From the NCBI GenBank assembly GCA_963809695.1, contig CAWEKI010000007.1, forward strand, positions 372,001 to 436,000: a stretch of DNA of 64,000 nt. Reading direction: 5' to 3'. The notes beneath the pieces were generated by a model. It was not told where the DNA came from. It worked only from the letters and a program-made list of their open reading frames with translations, and made no database searches. Below are positions 17,497 through 25,899 of this stretch, one piece after another. Position 1 is the first letter of the stretch. Each line of letters begins with the position of its first letter. Origin of the DNA: JAGDMJ01 sp963809695 (GTDB lineage: Bacteria; Bacteroidota; Ignavibacteria; UBA10030; UBA6906). The translations under genes were made by a program, and so were the position numbers.

Positions 17497-18387
17497 GTGA
17501 ATCCATCGTTGACATTTACGGTTTTCGATCATATCGATGAAATCTCTATCGGTCTTTTCACGATCCGGAAGAAGTATCTTTCCTACAAGCACGGAGAGAG
17601 TCCGCCGATGGGAGTTTTTGATGAATGGGATAGCGAAGTATTGCCTCCCGAGAAATTCGGTTTGGACGTTCGAAACGAATTGAATGACCGGGCAGTGTTA
17701 GTCAACCCAGAGAATGCGAGACAGGGGCAACGTCAGTCATTGGTCGCTTCAACGAAGGATCTTGACGAGCGCAAAGCTGCAATTCTCACCCGCATTGCCA
17801 CAAAGGGGCTTCAACTGTGTGCGGACCTGAACCGTGCAGAGGCCATAAGAGCCAATGATGGTCTTCTGAAATGGAGGCAGCACCAAGCCAACAGACCGGG
17901 TTCAGTTGGTGACGAGATGGTCTCGTATTTCCAAGCTGTCCTTGATACCTATCACTTCTGGTACATAGAGCATGGAATCCCCTTCCCGGTGAAAGAGACA
18001 GAATCCCCCGCCGCAGAGCCCTCAACTCCTTCGGATCTTCGTGAGCAGCGGGAAATGATTGATGCATACATCACCGCCGTCGAGACCTTTAATGAATCAG
18101 AGCTGAGCCTACGAAAGTTGTACGATTCATCAAAAGTGTCCAATGCCACCTGGAGCAGGCGATTCACGGAAGTGCAGTTTGTGCTGAGGCTAAAAGGGGA
18201 ACTTATGAAGAAGAAGAACTACGCAAAGACGAAGGCCAAAAAGCAGTTTTGGCGAGACGCAATCGAAGTAATAGACCGGAAGATGGTTGGTCTAAGCAAC
18301 AGTCTATACCGGAGTCGTGAAAGGTCGGTTGGTAGGAGTATTGAAGACTTCGAGGACCCAACCAACTCCCCGGAAACAGACGAGTAG
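17497..18387 (+). CDS. Hypothetical island protein
   Basis: 296 aa, no family recognised. Soluble and charged, with no signal or membrane helix. A basic C-terminal region (about 215-275, including LMKKKNYAKTKAKKQFWR) could bind nucleic acid, and an acidic tail closes the protein. A Pro-rich linker (about 165-180) divides two helical halves. It is the first plus-strand gene of the island and is followed by a terminator-like hairpin. Start choice: ATG at 17497 after GGTGAGCAATCGTG, with a weak ribosome site. Confidence 0.6.
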   Translation: MNPSLTFTVFDHIDEISIGLFTIRKKYLSYKHGESPPMGVFDEWDSEVLPPEKFGLDVRNELNDRAVLVNPENARQGQRQSLVASTKDLDERKAAILTRIATKGLQLCADLNRAEAIRANDGLLKWRQHQANRPGSVGDEMVSYFQAVLDTYHFWYIEHGIPFPVKETESPAAEPSTPSDLREQREMIDAYITAVETFNESELSLRKLYDSSKVSNATWSRRFTEVQFVLRLKGELMKKKNYAKTKAKKQFWRDAIEVIDRKMVGLSNSLYRSRERSVGRSIEDFEDPTNSPETDE

Positions 18388-18544
18388 AGGAAATCCCGAG
18401 GAGTTTCGACGCAGTAGTGAAATACTCTCCACAAGAAAAGAGCGCAATTCTGGCTATTTTCTGATCAAATCTTGAAGCAGTTTTGAAAAGTTCTTCTGGT
18501 AGTAGAGGGAGTCAAATCCCTTTACAACGGAAAAAATCATGATA

Positions 18545-18585
18545 GGCAATCCTGGGGTACCGTTGCCCCGGGGTTGCCTTTTTTT
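18545..18585 (+). terminator. Rho-independent terminator
   Basis: GGCAA...TTGCC stem with inner GGGG/CCCC pairing, followed by seven T residues. It lies 13 bp before the start of a small Cys-rich gene, so it may act as an attenuator for it. Confidence 0.7.
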
Positions 18586-18598
18586 ATGGGAGAACCAA

Positions 18599-18772
18599 AT
18601 GACCCCTTTGAAAGCAATCCGTGCAAAGTGTGTGGAATGTTCGGGCAGAATTGTAGGCGAGGTGAAGCATTGCCCCATACCAGATTGCGTTCTGTTTCCT
18701 TTTCGGCTCGGCACAAACCCGAATAGGAGCCGGATCGGGAGGATCTGCAATCTTTCAAATGACGAAGGGTAG
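18599..18772 (+). CDS. Small Cys-rich phage-type protein
   Basis: 57 aa from the ATG at 18599 (GGAG 8 bases upstream). MTPLKAIRAKCVECSG then CPIPDCVLFPFRLGTNP matches a widespread small phage/prophage protein pattern (MTPxKAIRxKCxxC...CPxxxCxLxPYRxGxNP), probably a zinc-binding minidomain with four cysteines. The function of the family is not established. It is located immediately after a terminator and before the replication-type ATPase, so it may be an early regulatory or accessory factor. Confidence 0.7.
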   Translation: MTPLKAIRAKCVECSGRIVGEVKHCPIPDCVLFPFRLGTNPNRSRIGRICNLSNDEG

Positions 18773-18960
18773 GATGTGTCGTCCAACGTGTAAGGTCTCG
18801 CCAATTGCACGTCGTGAAGCCGACGCGCGTATCAGTCCTTAACAATTTTGAAAATCAGGCGGGTAGTCCCGGATGTGGCGGGATCCCTAATTGGCTGACG
18901 CTCCACCTCAACCTTCAACGGCGTCAGCCGACTGTTCTTCCCTTTTGAAGGAGAGAGTTT

Positions 18961-20409
18961 ATGAATAAGATACAGACAACGCCTACTGAACAGAGCGTCC
19001 CGATTATTTCGGACGAGGTACTCAAAGCATTAGAGGAGCAGGAGCAGATGCGAATCGTGAACGCTGCTCAAGACTATGTGGACGGGGTATTTTACTATGG
19101 GCAACTCTTCGGCAGCGAAAAATTCCTCGTTACATCCAAACGAGAGTTCCTGACCTTTGAGCAGGCCAAGGCGAAGAAGATCATGCTACGTAAAGAAGCT
19201 GCAAGGGGCGGGAGGTTGTCCTCAGAGGCTGTCAAAGGATTCATAACTAGGCAACTAACCGTCGACCCGAAGGCTCTCTTTACACGGCTTGTCAGACACA
19301 TAAAGCGTTTCGTCCGTCTCGGGGACGATGCTGAGTACAGTTTTCTCGCACTCTGGGTGATGGGTACATACGTCTTCCGCGCCCTTCCAGCTTTCCCTTA
19401 TGTCCACGTGACGGGAGAAAAGGGGTCTGGAAAAACAACACTGCTCGACCTCCTTGCAGAGGTCTGTTTCAATGGAGTTTTCAGTTCTTCTTCAACACCT
19501 GCGGTCATCTATAACGACGTTGACGTATTCAGTTCAACCCTATTCATTGATGAGGCGGAGCACCTCGGCGGGGGCCAGAAAGACGCTCACGCCGCCGCGC
19601 TTCTCAAGGTCCTGAAAGCGGGCTACAAGAGAGGTGCAACGGTGAGGCGGATGGGCGGAGAAAACTATGGGGATACAAAAGAGTACTGGGCCTACTCACC
19701 GAAGGTTATCGGCGGGATTAGCGGGATCGACAACGTCCTGCAGGACCGAACCATAGCAATTCGGATGGTGAGGAAATCACCAGCCGAAAAGGCGGAACAC
19801 TACACAGGCAACAGCCAAATCAAATCCCTTGAAGGTGCCCTCCGTGATGACCACTACATTTTTGCGCTTACCCACGGTGTAGCTCTCGCCGACAGATTCA
19901 ACAACCACCGGGGGGAAATTCGGGGGCTGGAAGGGCTAGAGAACCGGCCCAACGAGCTTTGGGCTCCAATCATGCTCATCGCCGAGCTTGTGGGAGGCGA
20001 GAGTCGTTGGCTCACCAGTGAAATGCACGATCTTGCCCTGCGGCGGGCTGAGGAACAAGTACAGGATGACCAACAAAACAATGAGACCTCCGCTCTGCTT
20101 TCCGGCTTGGTTTCCATGTGGAAGAAGGTCAAACCTGCTCGCGAGGTTGACGGCGTTGGTCTTTTTCCAGTTGACTCAGTCTGCAAGTACCTCCGTTCTC
20201 AGAAGGACCTGGAGTGGCTTTCAAGCCCCAAGAAGCTCACGCCGAGGTTGCGCACCCTGGGTATCAACCAAACATCACAACGAGTCGACCACGATCGGGA
20301 TACCACCCGATGCTACAAAATCTCGGCGGAGCTTCTCAGGGAAGTCTGCGGACGTTACGGTGTACAGTTCGGCGGTGGAAGTGTAACGGAAAGTGTAACG
20401 GGAGAATAG
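18961..20409 (+). CDS. P-loop replication-type ATPase (phage/plasmid helicase-like)
   Basis: 482 aa. Walker A GEKGSGKTTLLDLLAE at about 158-173, Walker B TLFIDEAEHL at about 203-212, and an arginine-bearing 'QDRTIAIRMVRKSP' near 262. The C-terminal ~100 residues look like a winged-helix or DUF3631-type module. Similar proteins act as DNA helicases or initiation ATPases of phages and integrative elements; no primase domain is visible here. The ribosome site is GAAGGAGAGAG before ATG 18961. The end of the gene and the DNA after it carry five copies of a 9-mer that may form an origin. Confidence 0.7.
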   Translation: MNKIQTTPTEQSVPIISDEVLKALEEQEQMRIVNAAQDYVDGVFYYGQLFGSEKFLVTSKREFLTFEQAKAKKIMLRKEAARGGRLSSEAVKGFITRQLTVDPKALFTRLVRHIKRFVRLGDDAEYSFLALWVMGTYVFRALPAFPYVHVTGEKGSGKTTLLDLLAEVCFNGVFSSSSTPAVIYNDVDVFSSTLFIDEAEHLGGGQKDAHAAALLKVLKAGYKRGATVRRMGGENYGDTKEYWAYSPKVIGGISGIDNVLQDRTIAIRMVRKSPAEKAEHYTGNSQIKSLEGALRDDHYIFALTHGVALADRFNNHRGEIRGLEGLENRPNELWAPIMLIAELVGGESRWLTSEMHDLALRRAEEQVQDDQQNNETSALLSGLVSMWKKVKPAREVDGVGLFPVDSVCKYLRSQKDLEWLSSPKKLTPRLRTLGINQTSQRVDHDRDTTRCYKISAELLREVCGRYGVQFGGGSVTESVTGE

Positions 20410-20601
20410 CGCAAAAACAGAACATCTTCTCCAACTTTCTGGTATTTGTTACAGTTACACTTTGATACAACAAGGATGGGGTAGCCTATTCAAGCTCGGA
20501 GAAGGGGACAGATACCTACACCCCGGGGACAAGTGTAACTGTAACACACAAGAAGTTTTCCTGTAAAGCAGTCGGGAATTGAAGGTTTAGACGTTACACT
20601 T
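20379..20601. repeat. Iteron-like cluster, candidate replication origin
   Basis: Five perfect copies of AAGTGTAAC or its complement: forward at 20379-20387 and 20391-20399 (12 bp apart), reverse at 20454-20462, forward at 20531-20539, reverse at 20593-20601. Two copies belong to a perfect 15-bp inverted repeat, GTTACAGTTACACTT (20448-20462) with AAGTGTAACTGTAAC (20531-20545). The non-coding stretch 20410-20896 holds no gene otherwise. Position right after a helicase-like gene suggests an origin or operator set. Confidence 0.55.
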
Positions 20602-20896
20602 TGGTCGCTGCCTCCATACCTGTCTGGGGCAGCGACCATCACTCCACGATTCTGTCATGCCGACCGAAGGACATCTCGCTAGTTCGGCCACCCTGTTCGA
20701 GGACCATCCCTGTCCCACCAGCCAAGTCCAACTGAGGCCTCCATACGCAAGAGCCCCAGGGCTGTCTGAACATGGACACCGTATCTGACACTTACAAGCA
20801 GGTCCACAGTGAGAATGTTAAAGGCGTTGAGATAGATGCCTCTGGATGTCTCTTTGCCTCCCCAGGAGAGGCTGATGCCGAAGAAATGGTATGACC

Positions 20897-21406
20897 TCAT
20901 GCGGCTTCGGGCAGTTGAACCGGAGCCTGTTTCGCGCTGGGTGGACGAATGGTAACACCGAGAGTCTCTTCGGATGTGTAGCCCTCCGGTATTACCCCGG
21001 TGTCGGCAACGAACTTGTCGATCACCTTCATGACCGGAACTTCCTTCGTCTTGATGGCGTCGGCAATGGCTTCCTTCTTGGCGAAGGCCAGGAGTACGTC
21101 CGGTTCCGGCCAATGCTTCTTCACGCCCTTGCGGAGCGATACCGTGCCAAGATCGGTCGGAATGGACTTCTCCCCGGTTACGACGAGCTGGTTGCGCATC
21201 TGTTCGCGCTCATACTCGATTTGCCAGTTGAACTGTTCCGCCTTGGCGTTGAACCAGGCTTGGGCATCGGCAAACTGCTGATCGAGTTTCTTCTGCGCTT
21301 CCTCAATGCGCTGAATACGAGCCAGCCGCATACGGATGCCCCAGCTTGTTGCCGGGTAGTCCGCATCATCATCGTCGAACAGGGACTCTCTATGGATTTC
21401 GTTCAT
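20897..21406 (-). CDS. Gam/Gp157-like phage nuclease-inhibitor family protein
   Basis: 169 aa from the ATG at 21406 (AGGAAAGGA upstream; the longer frame starts in non-homologous sequence). Long helical coiled coil at about 25-85, then 'IPTDLGTVSLRKGVKKHW' and 'LLAFAKKEAI'. This is the helix-plus-beta layout of host-nuclease inhibitor Gam and siphovirus Gp157 proteins, which protect DNA ends from RecBCD-type nucleases. The C-terminus keeps a Gam-like 'GYTSEETLGVTIRP' ending. It sits in a minus-strand group with a Sak4-like ATPase, forming a recombination module. Confidence 0.65.
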   Translation of the reverse strand: MNEIHRESLFDDDDADYPATSWGIRMRLARIQRIEEAQKKLDQQFADAQAWFNAKAEQFNWQIEYEREQMRNQLVVTGEKSIPTDLGTVSLRKGVKKHWPEPDVLLAFAKKEAIADAIKTKEVPVMKVIDKFVADTGVIPEGYTSEETLGVTIRPPSAKQAPVQLPEAA

Positions 21407-21557
21407 GGTACGGATTCCTTTCCTAATGTGACCTTGCTTCGCAACCTTGTTTCCATGTAGTTCTTCAAGTTCAACGCCGCTGCCCAGCAGCACCGGACAT
21501 GTACCGCTCCGCCCGGTGCTACCGGTGGCGTGTCGAACGATTCACAGCCGCTTCACA

Positions 21558-22112
21558 TCAGAAAGCAACTTCGGCAACTGGGATGGACTCCTTCACCAAG
21601 GTTGGGTCGAAGTCTCGGGGGTACCCCTTGGCTCGTGATTGCCTCCACTGTCTCACCAAATCCGCCTCCGTTGAGCTGACCTGTTTCCAGGTGGCGTATC
21701 GGACCTTGCCCTCCAGACTCCTGCCATAGCAATAGCGCAGGTACACGACGGTCTTACCAACCAGACCGAGAAGAACCTTGTCGGGGATCTTCTTCGGGTT
21801 CTTGCCCACACCGATGTTCCCCGCGTAGCCTCCGATCTTGGCGAGGACATCCTTCACGGGAAATGCGCTACCCCATCCTATGATCTTCCCGTCATCGTCA
21901 ACCTTTGGATCCCCGAAAATCCTGAGTTCCGGATTGAACGACAGTCCCTCCTTCTCCAGGATAAGCCCAATACCTAACCCGATGGGCTTCTTGAAATTCT
22001 TGGGTTGCGTATCAGTCAGCTCGGAGACATCCAGAATGGTTGCCTGATCGAGGTACACGCCCGGTTCTACTTCAGTACCATAGCTTCTGTGATCTTCGCA
22101 TGATAAGCTCAT
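21558..22112 (-). CDS. Hypothetical island protein (recombination group)
   Basis: 184 aa, no family recognised with confidence. It has a central 'GWGSAFPVKDVLAKIGGYAG' stretch and a 'GKTVVYLRYCYGRS' strand, consistent with a small alpha/beta or OB-type fold, but this is weak. Between the Gam-like and Sak4-like genes one often finds an ssDNA-binding or annealing protein, so that role is possible and unproven. The upstream gap carries a motif also seen before another gene of this group. Confidence 0.5.
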   Translation of the reverse strand: MSLSCEDHRSYGTEVEPGVYLDQATILDVSELTDTQPKNFKKPIGLGIGLILEKEGLSFNPELRIFGDPKVDDDGKIIGWGSAFPVKDVLAKIGGYAGNIGVGKNPKKIPDKVLLGLVGKTVVYLRYCYGRSLEGKVRYATWKQVSSTEADLVRQWRQSRAKGYPRDFDPTLVKESIPVAEVAF

Positions 22113-22141
22113 GGATCGCTCCCTTTATCGAAAATGTTGCA

Positions 22142-22157
22142 GTGAGTGGGTAAAAAT
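22142..22157 (-). promoter_or_regulatory. Shared upstream motif, copy 1
   Basis: GTGAGTGGGTAAAAAT (plus strand), 30-45 bp upstream of the minus-strand gene starting at 22112. A near copy, GTGAGTGGGTAGAAAT (23329-23344), lies at a similar distance before the gene starting at 23297. Possibly an operator or promoter element. Confidence 0.4.
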
Positions 22158-22183
22158 CTAGCCAGTTCATTTGAGTGGAGAAC

Positions 22184-22861
22184 TCAGGCGGCGCTCGCGA
22201 ACTTGACGATTGCCTTATCGACTTCGGCCAGATCGTTGGGAATGACAAAGACGTCTTCCCCGAAGATCGCGGGAGGACACTTGGCACTCGTGTCCTGGCC
22301 CATGAGCGAGAAGAAATACTCCGGGCGCTTGTTGGGCTCCTTCTTCGCATCGGCGAATAGGACAATCGTAAATTGGCTTTCGACGAGCCCCTCCCAAGCC
22401 TTGCCCTGAGTCTTGACCCTCTTCTCACTCGCAGATTCAATGTTCAGTATTTCGTAATGTGCGGTTACATAGACCTCTTTGGGACACCGCTTCACATAGT
22501 CAAGGAACAACCCAATGAGCGAAGCTACCTCTGACCACACATCGTACCCTTTCTTCGTTGCCCTACAGTGCAGCAACACCATGTCCATGTAGGCGCTGAA
22601 GGAATCCACGACGATCCGTTGGATCTTGGGATTCAATGCCATGTCCTTGATCGTCTGTAGAACCTGCTGGTAAGCCGGGGGGCCACCTGCCTGCGAGACA
22701 ATGCGAACCGTATGCTCAAACCTTCCCGGAAATGGGAGCGGCTTATTTTCACAGTTTACAAATCCGGTTGTCGCCCTGTCGAGGTTGCGGGCGGACATCG
22801 TCTTCCCCTTGCCGCTCGCCCCCACTACGAGCACCTTGTATACCTCTCTCTGTGTTGTCAT
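22184..22861 (-). CDS. Sak4-like phage recombination ATPase (AAA_24)
   Basis: 225 aa. Begins YKVLVVGASGKGKTMSARNL with Walker A GASGKGKT at 14-21, an 'IQRIVVDSFSAYMD' Walker B region, and 'EVYVTAHYEIL' as sensor-like strand. This is the RecA-core, short phage NTPase pattern called Sak4 or AAA_24, which helps single-strand annealing recombination in phages. C-terminal residues FFSLMGQDTSAKCPP fit the same family. It is the best evidence for a phage-type recombination module. A strong hairpin lies just upstream. Confidence 0.75.
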   Translation of the reverse strand: MTTQREVYKVLVVGASGKGKTMSARNLDRATTGFVNCENKPLPFPGRFEHTVRIVSQAGGPPAYQQVLQTIKDMALNPKIQRIVVDSFSAYMDMVLLHCRATKKGYDVWSEVASLIGLFLDYVKRCPKEVYVTAHYEILNIESASEKRVKTQGKAWEGLVESQFTIVLFADAKKEPNKRPEYFFSLMGQDTSAKCPPAIFGEDVFVIPNDLAEVDKAIVKFASAA

Positions 22862-22882
22862 GTGATTCCTCTTGGAAGTACA

Positions 22883-22910
22883 AAGGGAGAGAACGGCAAA
22901 TCTCTCCCTT
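22883..22910. other. Perfect 10-bp stem-loop before the Sak4-like gene
   Basis: AAGGGAGAGA, 8-base loop, TCTCTCCCTT. On the plus strand GTGGTTTTTG follows, which is terminator-like; on the transcribed minus strand there is no T-run, so it may instead shape the leader RNA. Confidence 0.45.
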
Positions 22911-22943
22911 GTGGTTTTTGAGGGTGTTCAAACTAGACCTGCT

Positions 22944-23297
22944 TCATGCGGACTGGGATACTGGCGGCATTTCGATTATTGGGGAACCCTGTTCGATCCC
23001 ATCTTCAACAGCGTCGATGGGTACCATCTTGACCATGAACTCGTTGAGGGCCAGATAATCGACGAGATGCATGCGTGCCAGGGTGGTCCAGCCTTCTTCC
23101 AGGTCGTTGCGAAGGTCCTTGAATTGCTCTTCACTTATCTTGCCCTTGTCATAGCAGAACTTGACATACGCATGCATCTGGCGGAGGTCCACCAGCTTGT
23201 CGTGCGCATCGCTGATAATCTTGTCTTCAATGTTAAGGCGGTCAATCTGCACAACATGCAGTGATCGGCTCTGAGGTGTTATGGCGGTTTCAGCCAT
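22944..23297 (-). CDS. Small hypothetical island protein
   Basis: 117 aa, mostly helical and acidic, no known family recognised. Central segment FCYDKGKISEEQFKDLRNDLEE. No signal peptide or membrane segment. Its start at 23297 is preceded by GAAAGGAGAAAC and, 30-45 bp upstream, by the motif shared with the 184-aa gene. Probably co-expressed with the recombination genes. Confidence 0.5.
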   Translation of the reverse strand: MAETAITPQSRSLHVVQIDRLNIEDKIISDAHDKLVDLRQMHAYVKFCYDKGKISEEQFKDLRNDLEEGWTTLARMHLVDYLALNEFMVKMVPIDAVEDGIEQGSPIIEMPPVSQSA

Positions 23298-23328
23298 GGT
23301 GCGTTGTTTCTCCTTTCCGAATCCTCTG

Positions 23329-23344
23329 GTGAGTGGGTAGAAAT
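23329..23344 (-). promoter_or_regulatory. Shared upstream motif, copy 2
   Basis: GTGAGTGGGTAGAAAT on the plus strand, one mismatch from copy 1 at 22142-22157, at a similar distance from the start codon of the next minus-strand gene. Confidence 0.4.
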
Positions 23345-23394
23345 TTGAGAAGTAAGCCGTCTTGGCGGTAGGTGGCGATCGTAGAATCAGGATG

Positions 23395-23613
23395 CTATTG
23401 CTCCATCGCTACGTGCTCGTACTCGTCGATGAGCTGTTCCACCCGGGCAATGGCAAGCACGCGAGCTTCCTCAAGGCTTGTCGCCTCTATCTCTTCTTCC
23501 ATCATGTCAGGATGAGCGGCGGCAAACATGCGGGACTCCAGAAATGATTCAAAGAGAGTGATTGATGCATTGAACGTACAGACAGGATAACGGAACAGCG
23601 TGTAGGTTCTCAT
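23395..23613 (-). CDS. Small acidic hypothetical protein
   Basis: 72 aa from the ATG at 23613, which has AGGAG upstream. It has an 'MMEEEIEATSLEEARVLAIARVEQLIDEYE' type acidic helical C-terminus (shown in part) and an N-terminal strand RTYTLFRYPV. Similar short acidic proteins are frequent in phage early regions. No function can be given. Confidence 0.45.
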   Translation of the reverse strand: MRTYTLFRYPVCTFNASITLFESFLESRMFAAAHPDMMEEEIEATSLEEARVLAIARVEQLIDEYEHVAMEQ

Positions 23614-24020
23614 CGTGATTTCTCCTGGTGGCAAATGGTTGATTTCTTGGGATTGGTTGGGCCGGCGAGAATGGCCCGGTAGAGGCTAGGAAGGGCTAGT
23701 CAGCAGATCTGCCAACAGGGACACTCAAGATTACGTGACAGGTGATTCCAGTGATGCACCTCCCCCTGGGAGGCGGACGGGTTGGCTGGTTGGAAGGAGG
23801 GGACATGGCCCTCAAGGCTACGGGCTCTCCGGAATTACCCAATGCGAATGAACGCTCTAGTGACCCGGCAGGTCCACTGACAGTTATTCGGTCCTGCACT
23901 TAAGGACTCATGTGCTGTTTATTGAGTCGTTGCGACAAAAGGACAGGGACACGGGAGTTTATGCTCTCCCGTACCCCTGTGGATTTATGTATAGATGTGT
24001 GGGCTTAGATTCCCAGACTG
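23614..24020. other. Intergenic region in island
   Basis: About 400 bp; no supported gene or clear signal. G/C-rich direct runs (GGTTGG repeats) occur near 23640-23800. Confidence 0.3.
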
Positions 24021-24368
24021 TCACTCTGGCATGGAGGCCAATGCAGCCCGGTTTTCATCTGCTGAGGGCTTGTGGCTCTTGTACATCGTCCCGTTCAACC
24101 AGATGTCTCCACTCTGGCTTTCGCTGACGGAGAAAGTAATCTCCCCGTCGACCACTCGTCCAGCCTTCTGCAGTTCCCCTTTCAATGCGAGGAACTCGTC
24201 TCTCAGCTGTGAAGCCACTGGATGCTCTGCAATCTCTTCCTGAGATGCCTTGAGCAAGCCACGCGAGCCCTTGGTGTCCAGCTTCTTCCCTGCTGAGAAG
24301 AACTGCACCATGGACCATTTGTCTGCCTTCGCCACCGTTCCGTTGTCGAACCGCTTTGCCGTGATCAT
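24021..24368 (-). CDS. Small hypothetical island protein
   Basis: 115 aa. N-terminal 'MITAKRFDNGTVAKADKWSM', then a helical middle (EEIAEHPVASQLRDEFLAL) and 'DIWLNGTMYKSHKPS'. No family recognised. The start has GGAGG about 7 bases upstream. First gene of the minus-strand island group, so its upstream region (24369-24483) may hold the group's promoter. Confidence 0.5.
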   Translation of the reverse strand: MITAKRFDNGTVAKADKWSMVQFFSAGKKLDTKGSRGLLKASQEEIAEHPVASQLRDEFLALKGELQKAGRVVDGEITFSVSESQSGDIWLNGTMYKSHKPSADENRAALASMPE

Positions 24369-24483
24369 AACAACCCTCCGAGAGATGATAAAGTGTGATA
24401 AGATTCAACGGCGGAGAATTTTCAACGAGATGTCCCACACCCGCCACAAACAGAGGGGGAGTGGGGTCAGTCTAGACCTCCGA

Positions 24484-24666
24484 CCGACACTCCGAGGCTA
24501 CTTGGCGGACATTGCTCTCCCGTATTGCATTTTTCTGGTGGAAACTTTTCAGCTCTGCTCTCACAGGTGTGATCACCACACATCAGTAGCTGGTAAGGGA
24601 GCATCCTCCCCCAATCAGGCGTGTGTGACCCAGCGCCTTGCATGTTTTCAAGAATCGCAGTACACT
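24484..24666 (+). repeat. 183-bp imperfect direct repeat, copy 1
   Basis: Aligns over its whole length with 25661-25843, sharing long identical blocks such as cttggcggacattgctctcc and tgtgatcaccacacatc. It lies about 150 bp upstream of the frameshifted exported gene, within the otherwise gene-free stretch 24369-24815. Confidence 0.75.
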
Positions 24667-24815
24667 ACCGCATCGTAATTTGAGACAGCTCGCTTGCCGG
24701 ATGCATCGGTGGGAGGGCTGTTGTGCACTATGGATGGGTAGGGTATTCGACGCAATGCGGCAAGCCAAGAGTTACGCTCCATACCCGCCACCCAATTTTG
24801 ACATGGGAGCAGATC

Positions 24816-25545
24816 ATGACACGGAACACCGTAAGCTTGTTGCTCTTGACACTGATTCCTGTTGCCCTGTCGCCGGGCCAAACGTGGGTCGACAGCAGTC
24901 TGTCGCATTTGGAAGACGTGTACACGCACACCCAGCAGGCACAAGACCGTCGAAGCACTTGTCCATTTGGATAGCACTGTCACGGCCTTCGTCGACACTG
25001 TCCACACGGCTTTCCCGGGCAGGTCACCGTCGCACTTTGATCCTGAGCGCTACAAGAAATTGGGTTTGTTCATCGGCCACTACACCGATGAGATTGGCTA
25101 CACGGAGGAATTCCTGGTGGAAGCACATTCGCTCAATCCGAATTCTCCCTTGCGTCCTTTGACGCTTTATTCCACGATCTTGGGTGTGCGGACGTTCCAC
25201 GGACTGGGGGAGATGCCGAATGTCGACTCTGCCCTTGCCTACATCAAGGAATTTCCCCACGGACCGTATGCCGGGATCGTCTGCGTGTTGCTTGGGGATT
25301 TCTACAAGGACCTTTTCATGGTCCTCCGTGACTTCAAGGATGAACAAGGGGGCTACAAGCTTGAGTGCTTTGAGCCTTACATCGACAAGTCACCAATTGA
25401 ACTCCAGCGCAACCGGGCCCGGAAGCTTGCACTCTACTACTACGACGAGGCTTTCAAACTCGATTGCGAGGATGAATGGTTGCAGACATTTCGTACACAG
25501 GTTCAAGACGGTACGGTCACCGGGTGGAGCTATTGCGCCGATTAG
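24816..25545 (+). pseudogene. Frameshifted exported protein gene
   Basis: ATG at 24816 opens MTRNTVSLLLLTLIPVALSP, a signal peptide, and continues as WVDSSLSHLEDVYTHTQQ; this frame then stops at 24974. The reading continues in the +1-shifted frame from about 24945 (TVEALVHLDSTVTAFVDTV) and runs to 25545. Together they would give about 243 aa. The downstream part has TPR-like helices and repeated tyrosines, with no family recognised. One base lost or gained near 24940-24960 explains the break. The gene is bracketed by the two 183-bp repeats. Confidence 0.6.
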
Positions 25546-25618
25546 GTGGCGGGCACGGCGCCTAACACGCCGCTCCACGACGCTCGAACAATAGTCTCCT
25601 CACTTGCGAGGTATTATG

Positions 25619-25654
25619 AAGGCCCGGACATTGCTGCCCGGGCCTTTCCTTTTT
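25619..25654 (+). terminator. Rho-independent terminator
   Basis: AAGGCCCGG, 9-10-base loop, CCGGGCCTT, then TCCTTTTT. It ends transcription of the frameshifted exported gene 74 bp after its stop, just before the second repeat copy. Confidence 0.75.
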
Positions 25655-25660
25655 CACACA

Positions 25661-25843
25661 CCGACACTCCGCAACTACTTGGCGGACATTGCTCTCCCGT
25701 GCCATTTGTTTTGGCTGACAATTCTCCGGCTCTGCTCTTACGGGTGTGATCACCACACATCGGTAGCTGGTATGGGAGCCTCCGCCCCCAATCACGCGTC
25801 TGTAATCTAGCGCCTTGCTTGTTTCTAGGATTCGGAGTACTAT
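25661..25843 (+). repeat. 183-bp imperfect direct repeat, copy 2
   Basis: Second copy of the repeat at 24484-24666, ending 57 bp before the start of the type IX-tagged gene. Probably a duplicated upstream/leader region that came with a duplicated cargo gene. Confidence 0.75.
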
Positions 25844-25899
25844 ACGGCGTTAGCATTGAATGTCGTTGTTGCTGAAGTAAGGCCTCACACGGAGGCACC

